Part shown: one piece after another, positions 44,668 through 52,862 of the stretch | Numbering within the stretch: the stretch's first letter is position 1 | How the letters are laid out: each line of letters opens with the position of its first letter | Assembly: GCA_017959005.1 (NCBI GenBank) | Contig: JAGDBO010000001.1 | Coordinates: 155,596-219,595, forward strand | Origin: Bacteroidales bacterium | GTDB taxonomy: Bacteria; Bacteroidota; Bacteroidia; Bacteroidales; UBA932 | DNA: 64,000 bases | Direction of reading: 5' to 3' | Notes under the pieces: model-generated | Database searches by the model: none | What the model was told of the DNA's origin: nothing | What the model saw: only the letters and a program-made list of their open reading frames with translations | Position numbers and translations under genes: made by a program

Positions 44668-46941
44668 ATGAAAAGAATATTTTTGATTGCAGTTTCTATA
44701 TTTCTGACCGTCAGTCTGATGGCGCAGAATATAAAGATTGAGAAACCTACCTCCAAGAAGGGGAATACGTTTGCAATAGTTATTGACAACACAACATTCT
44801 CCAAGACTCAGAGTCAGGTTTACGCCTACAGAGATGCGCTCCAGAAGGAGGGGCTCTCAACTTACATCGTTTCAGGTGATTGGGAGAGTCCGGAGCAGGT
44901 AAGAGAGGAGCTCAAAAAGCTCTACAAGAAGTCCAAGAACTTTGAGGGCATTGTGCTCATCGGTGACATTCCTGTTGCTATGGTGCGTAACGCACAGCAC
45001 ATGACAACCGCCTTTAAGATGGATGAGGTTAAGTTCCCAAAGAACGAGTCTTCAGTGGGTTCTGACCGTTTCTATGATGATTTGAATCTTGAGTTTGAGT
45101 TCATTGAAAGAGATACTGTAGATACAGATTTCTTCTACTACAACCTTAAGACGGATTGCGCTCAGCACCTCAACCCAACTTACTACTCCGGCAGAATCAA
45201 GTATCCTAAGATGCTTGGCGGAGATAAGTACGAGGCTATTGCACGCTTTCTTGAGAAGGCTGTAGCAGCTAAAGAAAACCCTGAGGTTCTAGATAATATA
45301 GTAACCTTTGCAGGTCACGGATACAACAGTGACTGTCTTATCACCTGGATGGATGAGAGCATTACCGTTGAGGAGAACTTCCCGTTCCTTAAGAACAGCT
45401 CAAGGAACTTTAAGCAGCTCAACTTCCGCCATGAGGATTATATGAAGTACCGTCTCTTTGACGAGTTGCAGCGTCCTGAGGTAGACGCCATCTTCTTCAA
45501 CGAGCACGGCTCCATAGACAAGCAGCACATTTCCGAGTTCCCTGCTAAGGAGACTCCGCAGGATTATGCAGAGAAGTACCGCCACGGATGGGGCTGGAAC
45601 AAAGGCCCTTACGATATCCTTAAAGCGGAACTCAACAAGCGTAAGAAGGCGGGTGCTACCGAGGCAGAACTTGCAGAGTTTGAGAAAAATCTCAAGGATA
45701 CTCTCAAGAGGGATTTCCACGTAACGGACAAGTTTTTTGAGGCTTGGGACAAGGAGCAGAAGATGACTGCAGAGGAGAGGAAAGAGGCTCAGGCAAAGGC
45801 TAAAAAGGAGAAAAATGAGATCATTATCACATTGGAAGACCTTAAGCCTATTGCAACTCAACCTTACTTTGTAATGTTCAACGCCTGCTACAACGGCTCA
45901 TTCCACCGTCCGGGAAGCATAGGTGCCTACTACATCTTTGGAAAGGGCAGAACCGTTGCTATTCAGGGTAATACGGTGAACGTGCTCCAAGACCGCTGGA
46001 CTTATGAGGATGTTGGTATCATCTCTCTGGGCGCCAGAGTTGGTGAGTACAACCGCCTGGTTGCTACGCTTGAAGGACACATTGTAGGAGACCCTACATT
46101 CCACTTCAACTCCAAGGGAGAGACCTTCCGCGGAGAGATTGCAGCCAATGCAAACAACGTCTCTTACTGGAAGAGCAAACTCCTAGACAAGTATGCTCCG
46201 GTACAGAGCGTTGCCCTTAGAAAACTGGTTGAACTCAAAGCCATTACACCGGCAGAGCTTCTTCAGACTATGAAGGAGAGTACCTTTGGTACGGTAAGAA
46301 TGGAGTGCCTCAAACTTCTTAGCCGCAGCAATGACAACGATGCTTTTGTTGAGGCTTTAACACTCGCGATAAAAGATAATTACGAGGTTGTAAGAAGAAT
46401 GGCCGCTTCACTCATCGGGAAAAATGGAGACCCTCGCCTCAGCGATGCGCTTATGAGCGAGTACCTCAACTTCCCTGAGCAGAAGAGAGTTCACTACAAC
46501 TCTTCCGGAGACTTCCTCACTATGCAGGAGAAAGAGCTTTTGGAGGCAGTAGAAAAGGCCAAGCCTTCAATGACCTACCTCAACAATGACGAAGTTGCAA
46601 ATGACGCCATTAAGGAGATTAAACGCAACACCAAGAGGAGAGAGGCCACCGTTAAGGAGATAATGGATAAAACCGTCAAAAAATCAGAGAGAATCTCAGA
46701 TATCCGCATGACTCGCAACTATAATATGCACGAGTTCATTCCTCAGTTCATACAACTGGTTGCAGATAAGGAGAACGACCTTGAGATTCGTCTCAACATG
46801 GCGGAGGCCCTTGGTTGGTACATCTACTCTTACCGCAAGCAGGAGATCATTGACGGCTTCAACAAGATCCTCAAAGAGCAGAAGGACCTTGAGCCACAAC
46901 TTAAGGCAGAGATGGTTCAAACCATCAACCGTCTAAAGTAA
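44668..46941 (+). CDS. Gingipain-like (C25-type, caspase-fold) protease with HEAT repeats, paralogue B
   Basis: 757 residues, signal peptide ending LMAQN. Same layout as the preceding gene: FEGIVLIGDIPVAMV, SDRFYDDLNL, FAGHGYNSD (His217), FFNEHGSID (His280) and MFNACYNGSF (Cys407), then HEAT-like repeats from about 490. A Lys/Glu-rich helical insertion (about 318-385) separates the His and Cys motifs and is much less charged in paralogue A. Divergent sequence with retained His and Cys suggests two proteases of different specificity. It is the last gene of the TonB operon; a terminator follows. Confidence 0.75.
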   Translation: MKRIFLIAVSIFLTVSLMAQNIKIEKPTSKKGNTFAIVIDNTTFSKTQSQVYAYRDALQKEGLSTYIVSGDWESPEQVREELKKLYKKSKNFEGIVLIGDIPVAMVRNAQHMTTAFKMDEVKFPKNESSVGSDRFYDDLNLEFEFIERDTVDTDFFYYNLKTDCAQHLNPTYYSGRIKYPKMLGGDKYEAIARFLEKAVAAKENPEVLDNIVTFAGHGYNSDCLITWMDESITVEENFPFLKNSSRNFKQLNFRHEDYMKYRLFDELQRPEVDAIFFNEHGSIDKQHISEFPAKETPQDYAEKYRHGWGWNKGPYDILKAELNKRKKAGATEAELAEFEKNLKDTLKRDFHVTDKFFEAWDKEQKMTAEERKEAQAKAKKEKNEIIITLEDLKPIATQPYFVMFNACYNGSFHRPGSIGAYYIFGKGRTVAIQGNTVNVLQDRWTYEDVGIISLGARVGEYNRLVATLEGHIVGDPTFHFNSKGETFRGEIAANANNVSYWKSKLLDKYAPVQSVALRKLVELKAITPAELLQTMKESTFGTVRMECLKLLSRSNDNDAFVEALTLAIKDNYEVVRRMAASLIGKNGDPRLSDALMSEYLNFPEQKRVHYNSSGDFLTMQEKELLEAVEKAKPSMTYLNNDEVANDAIKEIKRNTKRREATVKEIMDKTVKKSERISDIRMTRNYNMHEFIPQFIQLVADKENDLEIRLNMAEALGWYIYSYRKQEIIDGFNKILKEQKDLEPQLKAEMVQTINRLK

Positions 46942-46965
46942 CCGCGCCGCCCGGCCACAACCGTT

Positions 46966-46996
46966 AAACGGAGAGCATCACCGCCCTCCGTTTTTC
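46966..46996 (+). terminator. Intrinsic terminator of the TonB/C25 operon
   Basis: Perfect 8-bp stem AAACGGAG/CTCCGTTT with a 12-base loop, followed by TTTCTTT. Confidence 0.72.
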
Positions 46997-47003
46997 TTTG
47001 TAT

Positions 47004-47040
47004 AAAAAAGTGCGGCAAGCCGCCTGGCCCGCCGCACATC
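47004..47040 (-). terminator. Intrinsic terminator of the fimbrillin-like gene
   Basis: The stem GTGCGGC/GCCGCAC (47010-47016 with 47031-47037) is followed on the minus strand by six T. It lies 25-30 nt past the stop at 47065. Confidence 0.82.
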
Positions 47041-47064
47041 ATAAAACATATATCACCCTTTTAA

Positions 47065-48081
47065 TTAAGGCATATCAACCTTTGTAAACTCAGGATTGCC
47101 ATCTGAATCTGAGTCTGTTACATGAATCTTCATACAGTAAACTTTTCCTCCCTGGATGACAGCGCTGGCACTAATGCTACCGGTTGTTGTATAATTAGTT
47201 TCCTCACTTCCCAATTTCTTAGAAAAGTGTAAAGTGGAACCACCGAGTTTTTGTTCTGGATTTACAGTCATATTGTCTGCAGGGATGGTAAAGTACCTGT
47301 ACCCATTCGCATCTACAGCATCGCTGAGTTTTGCTTCCGAATCAAAGTAAATTGGACAGAAGAAGGTTAAACTAAAGTTTGAGGTTTTTGTTATTGGGGT
47401 GTAGCAGTCAACATATTTTGAACCATCCAAAACCATTCTGAGATAAGAACTGGACGGATAAGTTATATCAGCGGCGGGATCAATCTCGAACTGCACGGCC
47501 AGTACGGAAGTAACCCAGTGAAGGCTTCCTTCTAAATCCAGCGTGCTACCTCCAGGGAATGGTATCTCTTTAACATCAGTTTCTGCAATCATTCCCATAT
47601 TGTTAATCTGATTGATCATTGATGAACTGTAATTAATATAAGGGAGACCATTATATATGGTGAATTGATGCCAATACTCATTCCAAGCTCCTTTACCAAG
47701 AGCTACACAATACTTGAGATTCTTACTAGGATCAAAACCGCTGAAATCCAAAGCTCCAAAGAGTGGAGATACATCGTAAGTAGTCAGTCCTTCCGCTGCC
47801 GCATGCAACTCTACTGTTTTATAAATATATTTGCTTGTCCAAGATGCATTATCTCCCTGGAAAACGAATAGAGTAAGTTTATCACCCTCTTCCCAAGTTA
47901 CTGTCATTCCGCTAATAGGGTTTGCGGCATCCTTAAGAGTGAAGTTACACTTTGTAAGAGTTGGATTAATAGAGACGGAAAGATTTACTTTTACCATCTT
48001 GCTATTATCCTTCTTTACATCCTCTTTACTGCAAGCCATTGCAATGATGGCGATGGCTGCAAGAATAAAATATTTCTTCAT
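47065..48081 (-). CDS. Fimbrillin-like (Mfa/FimA-type) lipoprotein
   Basis: 338 residues, lipobox AIIAMAC (Cys17). The N-terminal part resembles fimbrillin-like domains: VKVNLSVSINPTLTK, then GMTVTWEEGDKLTLFVFQGD, the W..GD pattern also seen in the BspA-like protein at 25689. Such proteins are type V pilus subunits or pilus-derived surface proteins in Bacteroidales. No usher, anchor or tip genes are nearby, so a free-standing surface lipoprotein is more likely than a complete pilus. It follows the 48-residue small ORF by 28 nt. Confidence 0.75.
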   Translation of the reverse strand: MKKYFILAAIAIIAMACSKEDVKKDNSKMVKVNLSVSINPTLTKCNFTLKDAANPISGMTVTWEEGDKLTLFVFQGDNASWTSKYIYKTVELHAAAEGLTTYDVSPLFGALDFSGFDPSKNLKYCVALGKGAWNEYWHQFTIYNGLPYINYSSSMINQINNMGMIAETDVKEIPFPGGSTLDLEGSLHWVTSVLAVQFEIDPAADITYPSSSYLRMVLDGSKYVDCYTPITKTSNFSLTFFCPIYFDSEAKLSDAVDANGYRYFTIPADNMTVNPEQKLGGSTLHFSKKLGSEETNYTTTGSISASAVIQGGKVYCMKIHVTDSDSDGNPEFTKVDMP

Positions 48082-48109
48082 AATCTTTTCAATTCTTAAC
48101 AGTTAAACA

Positions 48110-48256
48110 TTACAACCAGAAACCGCCACCTAAATCACCAGGGATATCATCCGGTTTGCTTGTACAAATAATAGACTCCGTCTTAATCTCCAAGACGGAT
48201 ACCTCAGGCGCTAAATAGTACGCAAGGATTTCATTTTCATTTTTTAGTTTTTTCAT
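48110..48256 (-). CDS. 48-residue small protein, fimbrillin-linked family (function unknown)
   Basis: ATG at 48256, a basic start (MKKLKN), then LAPEVSVLEIKTESIICTSK and a tail containing DLGGGFWL. It shares the core P-[QE]-[IV]-x-V-L-x-I-x-T-E-S-[LI]-[LI] with the 44-residue ORF at 25533-25667. It likewise has no signal peptide and directly precedes a fimbrillin-domain lipoprotein gene. The frame extends upstream to 48307, but MKKLKN gives the family-like start. It has a textbook promoter. The function is unknown. Confidence 0.7.
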   Translation of the reverse strand: MKKLKNENEILAYYLAPEVSVLEIKTESIICTSKPDDIPGDLGGGFWL

Positions 48257-48337
48257 AGTTTTAAAAAACACCTGAAAATGGAAGGCGCTGATTATTAAGT
48301 TAAACAATTAGTTGGTTTACCAAGAGAAAAACCAAGA

Positions 48338-48368
48338 CAAATGTATTAATTCCTGAGTGAAAAAGCAA
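48338..48368 (-). promoter_or_regulatory. Complete Bacteroidetes promoter for the small ORF/fimbrillin pair
   Basis: On the minus strand TTG (48368-48366), a 20-nt spacer, then TACATTTG (48345-48338), both consensus elements at normal spacing. Start near 48331 leaves a leader of about 75 nt before the small-ORF ATG. Confidence 0.72.
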
Positions 48369-48372
48369 GAGA

Positions 48373-49746
48373 TTACTCTGGATTGTCTAATTGAGAAAGG
48401 GCATATAGAGGAATAATCCTTACGTGTCTTATGGCGCCATTTGCTTTTGAATCCTCATAATCGAACTCGCCAAAATTCTCCAAAGAGCAACGAACTGCTC
48501 GAGAAAGATTCTTTTCCCGCATAAAAACCCAAAGGCTTTTCATACCTCCTTGTACTCCGGACTTTACCTCAAATGGTAATACTTTCATATCTTTTGGAAG
48601 AAGATAATCTATTTCTGCCAAAGCATTCTTTGCCAACCTTACCCAATAAAACAAATCGTGATGAATATTAGGAGAGAGATAACGCAGCAGCTCCAACCCT
48701 GCCAACATTTCTGCAACGGGTCCTTTGTTTACCAAATCAGAAGCCGACGCCGTAAGAATCTGAGTGGTAATAATTTTAGAGTTATCCATTGTTATGTTAA
48801 GAAGCCTTAGCATTAGCCCGGTATCCAGTAACATCATCTTACGAATGCAATTGTCTGATTCTGATCCCAACAGAAGTCCGTTGCCGTTTGTATGTGTAAC
48901 GGGTATCAGAATGCTTGCTTTAATTAGCAGATTCAAAGCTTTTTTAACATCAGCAATCTTGTAATTACCCGGAACTTGTGAATAGACAAACTTTTTGGTT
49001 GTTTGAACGGCGGCACTTCTCATTGTGGCAGTTAAGAGTTGTGGATCAACCTTCTTTTTGTATTTTGGAAAATCTGCCTCATAGCCGGAGATGATATCAT
49101 CTTGAATTTCCTGACATTGCAGAAAGTCATGTGTTTCAACCCATTTGCTAACAGATTCCGGCATTCCCCCAACCAGCATATAAGTACGAATCAGTTCCAC
49201 TAATTTGTTATGCAAAATGTCTGGTAACGGTTGGTTATAGTTTGCTTTGTTTCTTCCTTCCAGTAAAAGATTTTCACCGTTTGCCAGCAAAAACTCATCA
49301 AAGGACATAGGATACATAAACATAGAATGTATGCGTCCAACTCCGAACGTAGGAATATCCTCTAAAGCAAATTCTAATAACGAACCGGCCGCAATCACAT
49401 GTAAATCCGGCATATCCTCTTTGAAAAAGCGAAGAGCCATAATGGCCTCCCGGCTTTCTTGAATTTCATCTATGAACAGAAGCGTCTCCTTTGGAATAAT
49501 TGGAGTACCGTACATAGCAGCCATCTGTGGAACAATACGATTTACATCCAAATCGTTCTTGAAAAGCTCTTTGTATATGGGCAGCCTCTCTAGGTTAATC
49601 TCAACATAATACTTAAAAGATTCCCCAAGATGACGTATAGCCGTAGACTTGCCAACCTGCCTCGCTCCACGCAAAAGGACGGGTTTATGGACGCTCCGTT
49701 CCGCCCACTCTTTAAGGTATCTGTCTATGATTCTTTCACAATACAT
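48373..49746 (-). CDS. AAA ATPase with DUF4143 domain
   Basis: 457 residues. Walker A GARQVGKST (27-35, Lys33) and Walker B LLFIDEIQES (about 88-97) are present, as are the sensor-like HVIAAGSLLEFAL and the Bacteroidetes family stretch PMSFDEFLLANG. The C-terminal part (DUF4143) resembles a nuclease-like fold (LPKDMKVLPFEVKSGVQGG: E-x-K). These ATPases occur in many copies in Bacteroidetes genomes and their role is unknown. Its own promoter is at 49770-49777; upstream lies a 33-bp-spaced repeat. Confidence 0.85.
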   Translation of the reverse strand: MYCERIIDRYLKEWAERSVHKPVLLRGARQVGKSTAIRHLGESFKYYVEINLERLPIYKELFKNDLDVNRIVPQMAAMYGTPIIPKETLLFIDEIQESREAIMALRFFKEDMPDLHVIAAGSLLEFALEDIPTFGVGRIHSMFMYPMSFDEFLLANGENLLLEGRNKANYNQPLPDILHNKLVELIRTYMLVGGMPESVSKWVETHDFLQCQEIQDDIISGYEADFPKYKKKVDPQLLTATMRSAAVQTTKKFVYSQVPGNYKIADVKKALNLLIKASILIPVTHTNGNGLLLGSESDNCIRKMMLLDTGLMLRLLNITMDNSKIITTQILTASASDLVNKGPVAEMLAGLELLRYLSPNIHHDLFYWVRLAKNALAEIDYLLPKDMKVLPFEVKSGVQGGMKSLWVFMREKNLSRAVRCSLENFGEFDYEDSKANGAIRHVRIIPLYALSQLDNPE

Positions 49747-49769
49747 ACAACTTCCTGATTTTGATAGGA

Positions 49770-49777
49770 CAAAGATA
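49770..49777 (-). promoter_or_regulatory. -7 box TATCTTTG for the DUF4143 ATPase
   Basis: CAAAGATA on plus, 23 nt before the ATG at 49746. Confidence 0.65.
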
Positions 49778-49794
49778 GGAAATTAAAATTTTCT

Positions 49795-49873
49795 AAACAA
49801 ATAATTTAGCAAAAAGTGAAAAAATCCAAAGAAATAATTGGGCGTTTTTTGATATTTTCCAAACAAATAATTT
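49795..49873. repeat. Three 13-bp direct repeats at exact 33-bp intervals
   Basis: AAACAAATAATTT at 49795-49807, AAAGAAATAATTG at 49828-49840 and AAACAAATAATTT at 49861-49873. Spacers are exactly 20 bp. The outer copies are identical in 18 of 19 bp when extended 6 bp leftward. The array lies upstream of the ATPase promoter and ends 21 bp before the permease stop. Confidence 0.65.
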
Positions 49874-49893
49874 GATTGGCGGGGCCTTGCAAA

Positions 49894-51129
49894 TTATTTT
49901 ATAGAGCGGCTTGGAAGGTAAGCCATTATGAAGCCAATGGCGGAGACGGAGAGGAGGGTTATTAAAACATCTGAGGCTTTAACCAGAACCGGGTAGTGGT
50001 CAATGACAAAATTGCCCGGGAGCGGCACAACACCGAATGTGCCTTGAATCCAGCAGATTATAAGCCCAAGAATTATTCCGGGAACAGCGCCTGCCATACA
50101 GATTAGCCAGCCGTGAAGCAGAAAACTTCTTCTTACCGTTGCTGTAGTTGCACCCATTGCCTTGTATGTGGAAATGTCTCTTTTCTTGTCAATTATGAGC
50201 ATTGAAAGAGAAGCAAAGATGTTGACGGAGATTATGATTGTAACAAAAATCAGAATCATATAAACTGCAAATTTCTCCGCTCTCATCATCTTGTAAACGG
50301 TCTCGTTCTGGCGGAATCTGTCCTTTACAACATACTCGTCACCAAGAAGTTGCTGAAGTCTCTTTGTAAGCTTTTTCTCTCTGACGGAAAGACTTCTGCC
50401 CTGAGGTGAGGAGGGTGAAAGATAGGCCTCAATCTTGCTGCACTCTGCGTCATCCAACTCCATAAGTTCTTTTGAAACACCCAGTGGAACAAATACCAGA
50501 TTGCTCTCTTCGTTTTTTGGGAGAAGAATTGTTGCAGATGGTAGAATAGTCTCACTCTGAAGAGATTCCATTGGCATAATCAGAGAGATATCTTCTGTTC
50601 TGGAAGGAAGATATATCTCCAGCGGAGTGGAGAATGAGGGCTTGAGCATAAGTGTTGCCGCAAGCATATCATCTACAACAGCACGGTTAAGTTCTCCAAA
50701 CTGAAGGGTAAAATCACCCTGGTCTGTATTGGAGGTAACTCTTGTAATCTCCTGATATGAAACGGGTACTCCCTTCATTCTTGCAATGGACTGGATGTTG
50801 TCATACTGAACGTAAACAGTCTCCTCTGCAACAGGGAAAACGTATGTGGAATCTGAAAATGAGGAGAGTTCCCTCATTGCTTCCTGAATCTTTTGTTCAG
50901 AAAGATTTACCGTCTTTCCCTTTGATGGAGTAATTATGTAATCCGGTGAATAACTGGTATATGAAGACTCCACAAGTGAGTCAAATCCGTTATAGACGGA
51001 GAGAATTACAATCAACGCCATGCATCCGATGCCTATAGCCACCGCACTTACAATGGATATTATATTTATCACATTGCGGTTACTTTTTGAAAAAAGATAA
51101 CGGCGGGCTATAAAGGAAGGGAAATGCAT
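49894..51129 (-). CDS. LolC/LolE-like ABC transporter permease
   Basis: 411 residues with the LolC/E plan: N-terminal RRYLFSKSNRNVINIISIVS, one TM helix (about 20-45; a stretch with VILSVYNGFDSLV), a large periplasmic MacB-type domain, then three TM helices of an FtsX-like domain near the C-terminus (VTIIISVNIFASLSMLIIDKK, DISTYKAMGA). It probably releases lipoproteins from the inner membrane with a LolD-type ATPase encoded elsewhere. The start overlaps the rbfA stop by one base (TAATG), so the genes are translationally coupled. Confidence 0.86.
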   Translation of the reverse strand: MHFPSFIARRYLFSKSNRNVINIISIVSAVAIGIGCMALIVILSVYNGFDSLVESSYTSYSPDYIITPSKGKTVNLSEQKIQEAMRELSSFSDSTYVFPVAEETVYVQYDNIQSIARMKGVPVSYQEITRVTSNTDQGDFTLQFGELNRAVVDDMLAATLMLKPSFSTPLEIYLPSRTEDISLIMPMESLQSETILPSATILLPKNEESNLVFVPLGVSKELMELDDAECSKIEAYLSPSSPQGRSLSVREKKLTKRLQQLLGDEYVVKDRFRQNETVYKMMRAEKFAVYMILIFVTIIISVNIFASLSMLIIDKKRDISTYKAMGATTATVRRSFLLHGWLICMAGAVPGIILGLIICWIQGTFGVVPLPGNFVIDHYPVLVKASDVLITLLSVSAIGFIMAYLPSRSIK

Positions 51130-51479
51130 TATGAATCCCTCTTTAGCACGTCATCTATATGCTGTGCATAATCCAGTGTGGTGTCTTCAAAGAAGGAGAG
51201 TTCCGGAACAATCCTCAGCTGCTTGGCAACAATATATCCCAAATCTCCGCGGATGCTCTTGGCTTTTTCCTCCAGAATCTCCATTACCCTCGCCCTTTTC
51301 TCTGAAGGGAAGGTGCTTATAAAGACCTTAGCATAAGAGAGATCCGGGCTCATTCTAACTTCGCTCACGGTAACAAGTGCACCCTCAAACATAGCCATCC
51401 CCTTGCCGCGGATAATCTCGGCAAGATGTCTCTGTACCTCTCTCTGCACTTTTTGAACTCTTTTGCTAATCTCTTCCAT
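51129..51479 (-). CDS. rbfA: Ribosome-binding factor A
   Basis: 116 residues from ATG 51479, normal for RbfA, a KH-type 30S maturation factor that binds near 16S rRNA helix 1. MEEISKRVQKVQREVQRHLA, SEVRMSPDLSYAKVFIS and LRIVPELSFFEDTTLDYAQH are typical. The frame extends to 51542 but the extra residues overlap tyrS. The ATG is one base from the tyrS stop and the stop overlaps the permease start. Confidence 0.94.
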   Translation of the reverse strand: MEEISKRVQKVQREVQRHLAEIIRGKGMAMFEGALVTVSEVRMSPDLSYAKVFISTFPSEKRARVMEILEEKAKSIRGDLGYIVAKQLRIVPELSFFEDTTLDYAQHIDDVLKRDS

Positions 51480-51480
51480 G

Positions 51481-52773
51481 TTATTCAAATTTGAGGATGT
51501 AATAGTTCTTCTTGCCCTTCTGAACAAGCACATATTTTCCATTTACAAGATGCTCCTCGGAAAGGGTTCCGGCAATATCTGTAAATTTCTCTTTGTCTAT
51601 ACTTAATCCGTTGGACTGTATCATCTTACGGCACTCACCCTTTGAAGGGAATACCTGAGAGTCAACTGCCAGAAGATCCAAAATATTGGTTGAGAGTTTT
51701 TCCTTTGGAAGTGCAAATTGAGGCACACCGTCAAATACTGCAAGGAAGGTCTTCTCATCCAGTTTCTGAAGAGCCTCTCTTGTAGATTTTCCAAAGAGAA
51801 TATTGGAAGCATCCAAAGCCTTCTCATACTCGGCCTCTCCGTGAACCATAATTGTAACCTCCTTTGCCAGAAGCTTTTGCAACCTTCTCTGACCGGGATC
51901 TTCTCTATGCTCAGCAATAGCATTCTCAATGACATCCCTTGGAAGCATTGTGAATATTTTAATGTAACGCTCTGCGTCAATGTCACTTACATTAAGCCAG
52001 AACTGATAGAAGGTGTAAGGAGATGTGTACTCTGCACTCAGCCAAACATTACCCTTCTCTGTCTTTCCGAACTTTGTTCCGTCTGCCTTTGTAATAAGCG
52101 GGCAGGTAAGAGCAAAGGCCTCTTTGCCCAAAATGCGGCGGATAAGTTCGCTGCCGGTAGTGATGTTACCCCACTGGTCACTTCCGCCCAACTGTAACAC
52201 GCAGCCCTTGTTTTTGTAGAGCCAGAGATAGTCATAACCCTGGAGCAATTGGTAGCTGAACTCGGTAAAGGACATTCCCTCACGAGAATCCGTAGCCAAA
52301 CGCTTCTTAACGGAGTCTTTGGCCATCATATAGTTCACGGTAATGTGCTTTCCAATATCTCTGATGAAGTTGATGAAAGTGTAATCCTTCATCCAGTCAT
52401 AGTTGTTCACAAGTTCCGCCTTGTTAGGAGCATCGCTCTCAAAATCCAAAAAGCGGCCCAGCTGCGCCTTAATGCACTCCACGTTGTGACGCAAGGTCTC
52501 CTCATCCAGCAGATTTCTCTCTGAGGATTTCATTGAAGGGTCTCCAATCATACCCGTAGCGCCGCCCACAAGGGCAAACGGCTTGTGGCCGCACTTTTGG
52601 AAGTGTTTAAGTATCATAACGCTTACCAGGTGTCCAATATGCAGGGAGTCTGCCGTAGGGTCTATTCCCACGTATGCGGCCTGAGGGCCTTCCATAAGTT
52701 TCTCCTCTGTTCCGGGCATAATGTCCTGGATCATTCCTCTCCATCTGAGTTCTTCTACAAAATTCTTCATCAT
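51481..52773 (-). CDS. tyrS: Tyrosyl-tRNA synthetase
   Basis: Class I synthetase charging tRNA-Tyr, 430 residues (an alternative start one codon in). The HIGH motif is in DSLHIGHL, the tyrosine-binding region is [12 protein letters not shown], the KMSKS equivalent is KFGKT, and a C-terminal S4 RNA-binding domain occupies about residues 355-425. It is first in an operon tyrS-rbfA-permease, with a -7 box (TACTTTTG) at 52808-52815 on the minus strand. Confidence 0.96.
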   Translation of the reverse strand: MMKNFVEELRWRGMIQDIMPGTEEKLMEGPQAAYVGIDPTADSLHIGHLVSVMILKHFQKCGHKPFALVGGATGMIGDPSMKSSERNLLDEETLRHNVECIKAQLGRFLDFESDAPNKAELVNNYDWMKDYTFINFIRDIGKHITVNYMMAKDSVKKRLATDSREGMSFTEFSYQLLQGYDYLWLYKNKGCVLQLGGSDQWGNITTGSELIRRILGKEAFALTCPLITKADGTKFGKTEKGNVWLSAEYTSPYTFYQFWLNVSDIDAERYIKIFTMLPRDVIENAIAEHREDPGQRRLQKLLAKEVTIMVHGEAEYEKALDASNILFGKSTREALQKLDEKTFLAVFDGVPQFALPKEKLSTNILDLLAVDSQVFPSKGECRKMIQSNGLSIDKEKFTDIAGTLSEEHLVNGKYVLVQKGKKNYYILKFE

Positions 52774-52807
52774 ATCAGGTATTAATGATATTTTCCTATT
52801 AACGGGG

Positions 52808-52815
52808 CAAAAGTA
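52808..52815 (-). promoter_or_regulatory. -7 box TACTTTTG for tyrS-rbfA-permease
   Basis: CAAAAGTA on plus, 34 nt before the tyrS ATG. It is divergent from and only 12 bp away from the box at 52827-52834. Confidence 0.6.
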
Positions 52816-52826
52816 GGAAAAATCGC

Positions 52827-52834
52827 TATCTTTG
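52827..52834 (+). promoter_or_regulatory. -7 box TATCTTTG for the S37-type peptidase
   Basis: Perfect TAnnTTTG, 28 nt before the ATG at 52863. Confidence 0.66.
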
Positions 52835-52862
52835 GAAATAGTTGTAATGAAAGAGCTTCAGT

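Noticed and set aside
47065-48081. Complete type V pilus locus
   Set aside because: Only a single fimbrillin-like lipoprotein is present; no anchor, tip or assembly genes flank it.
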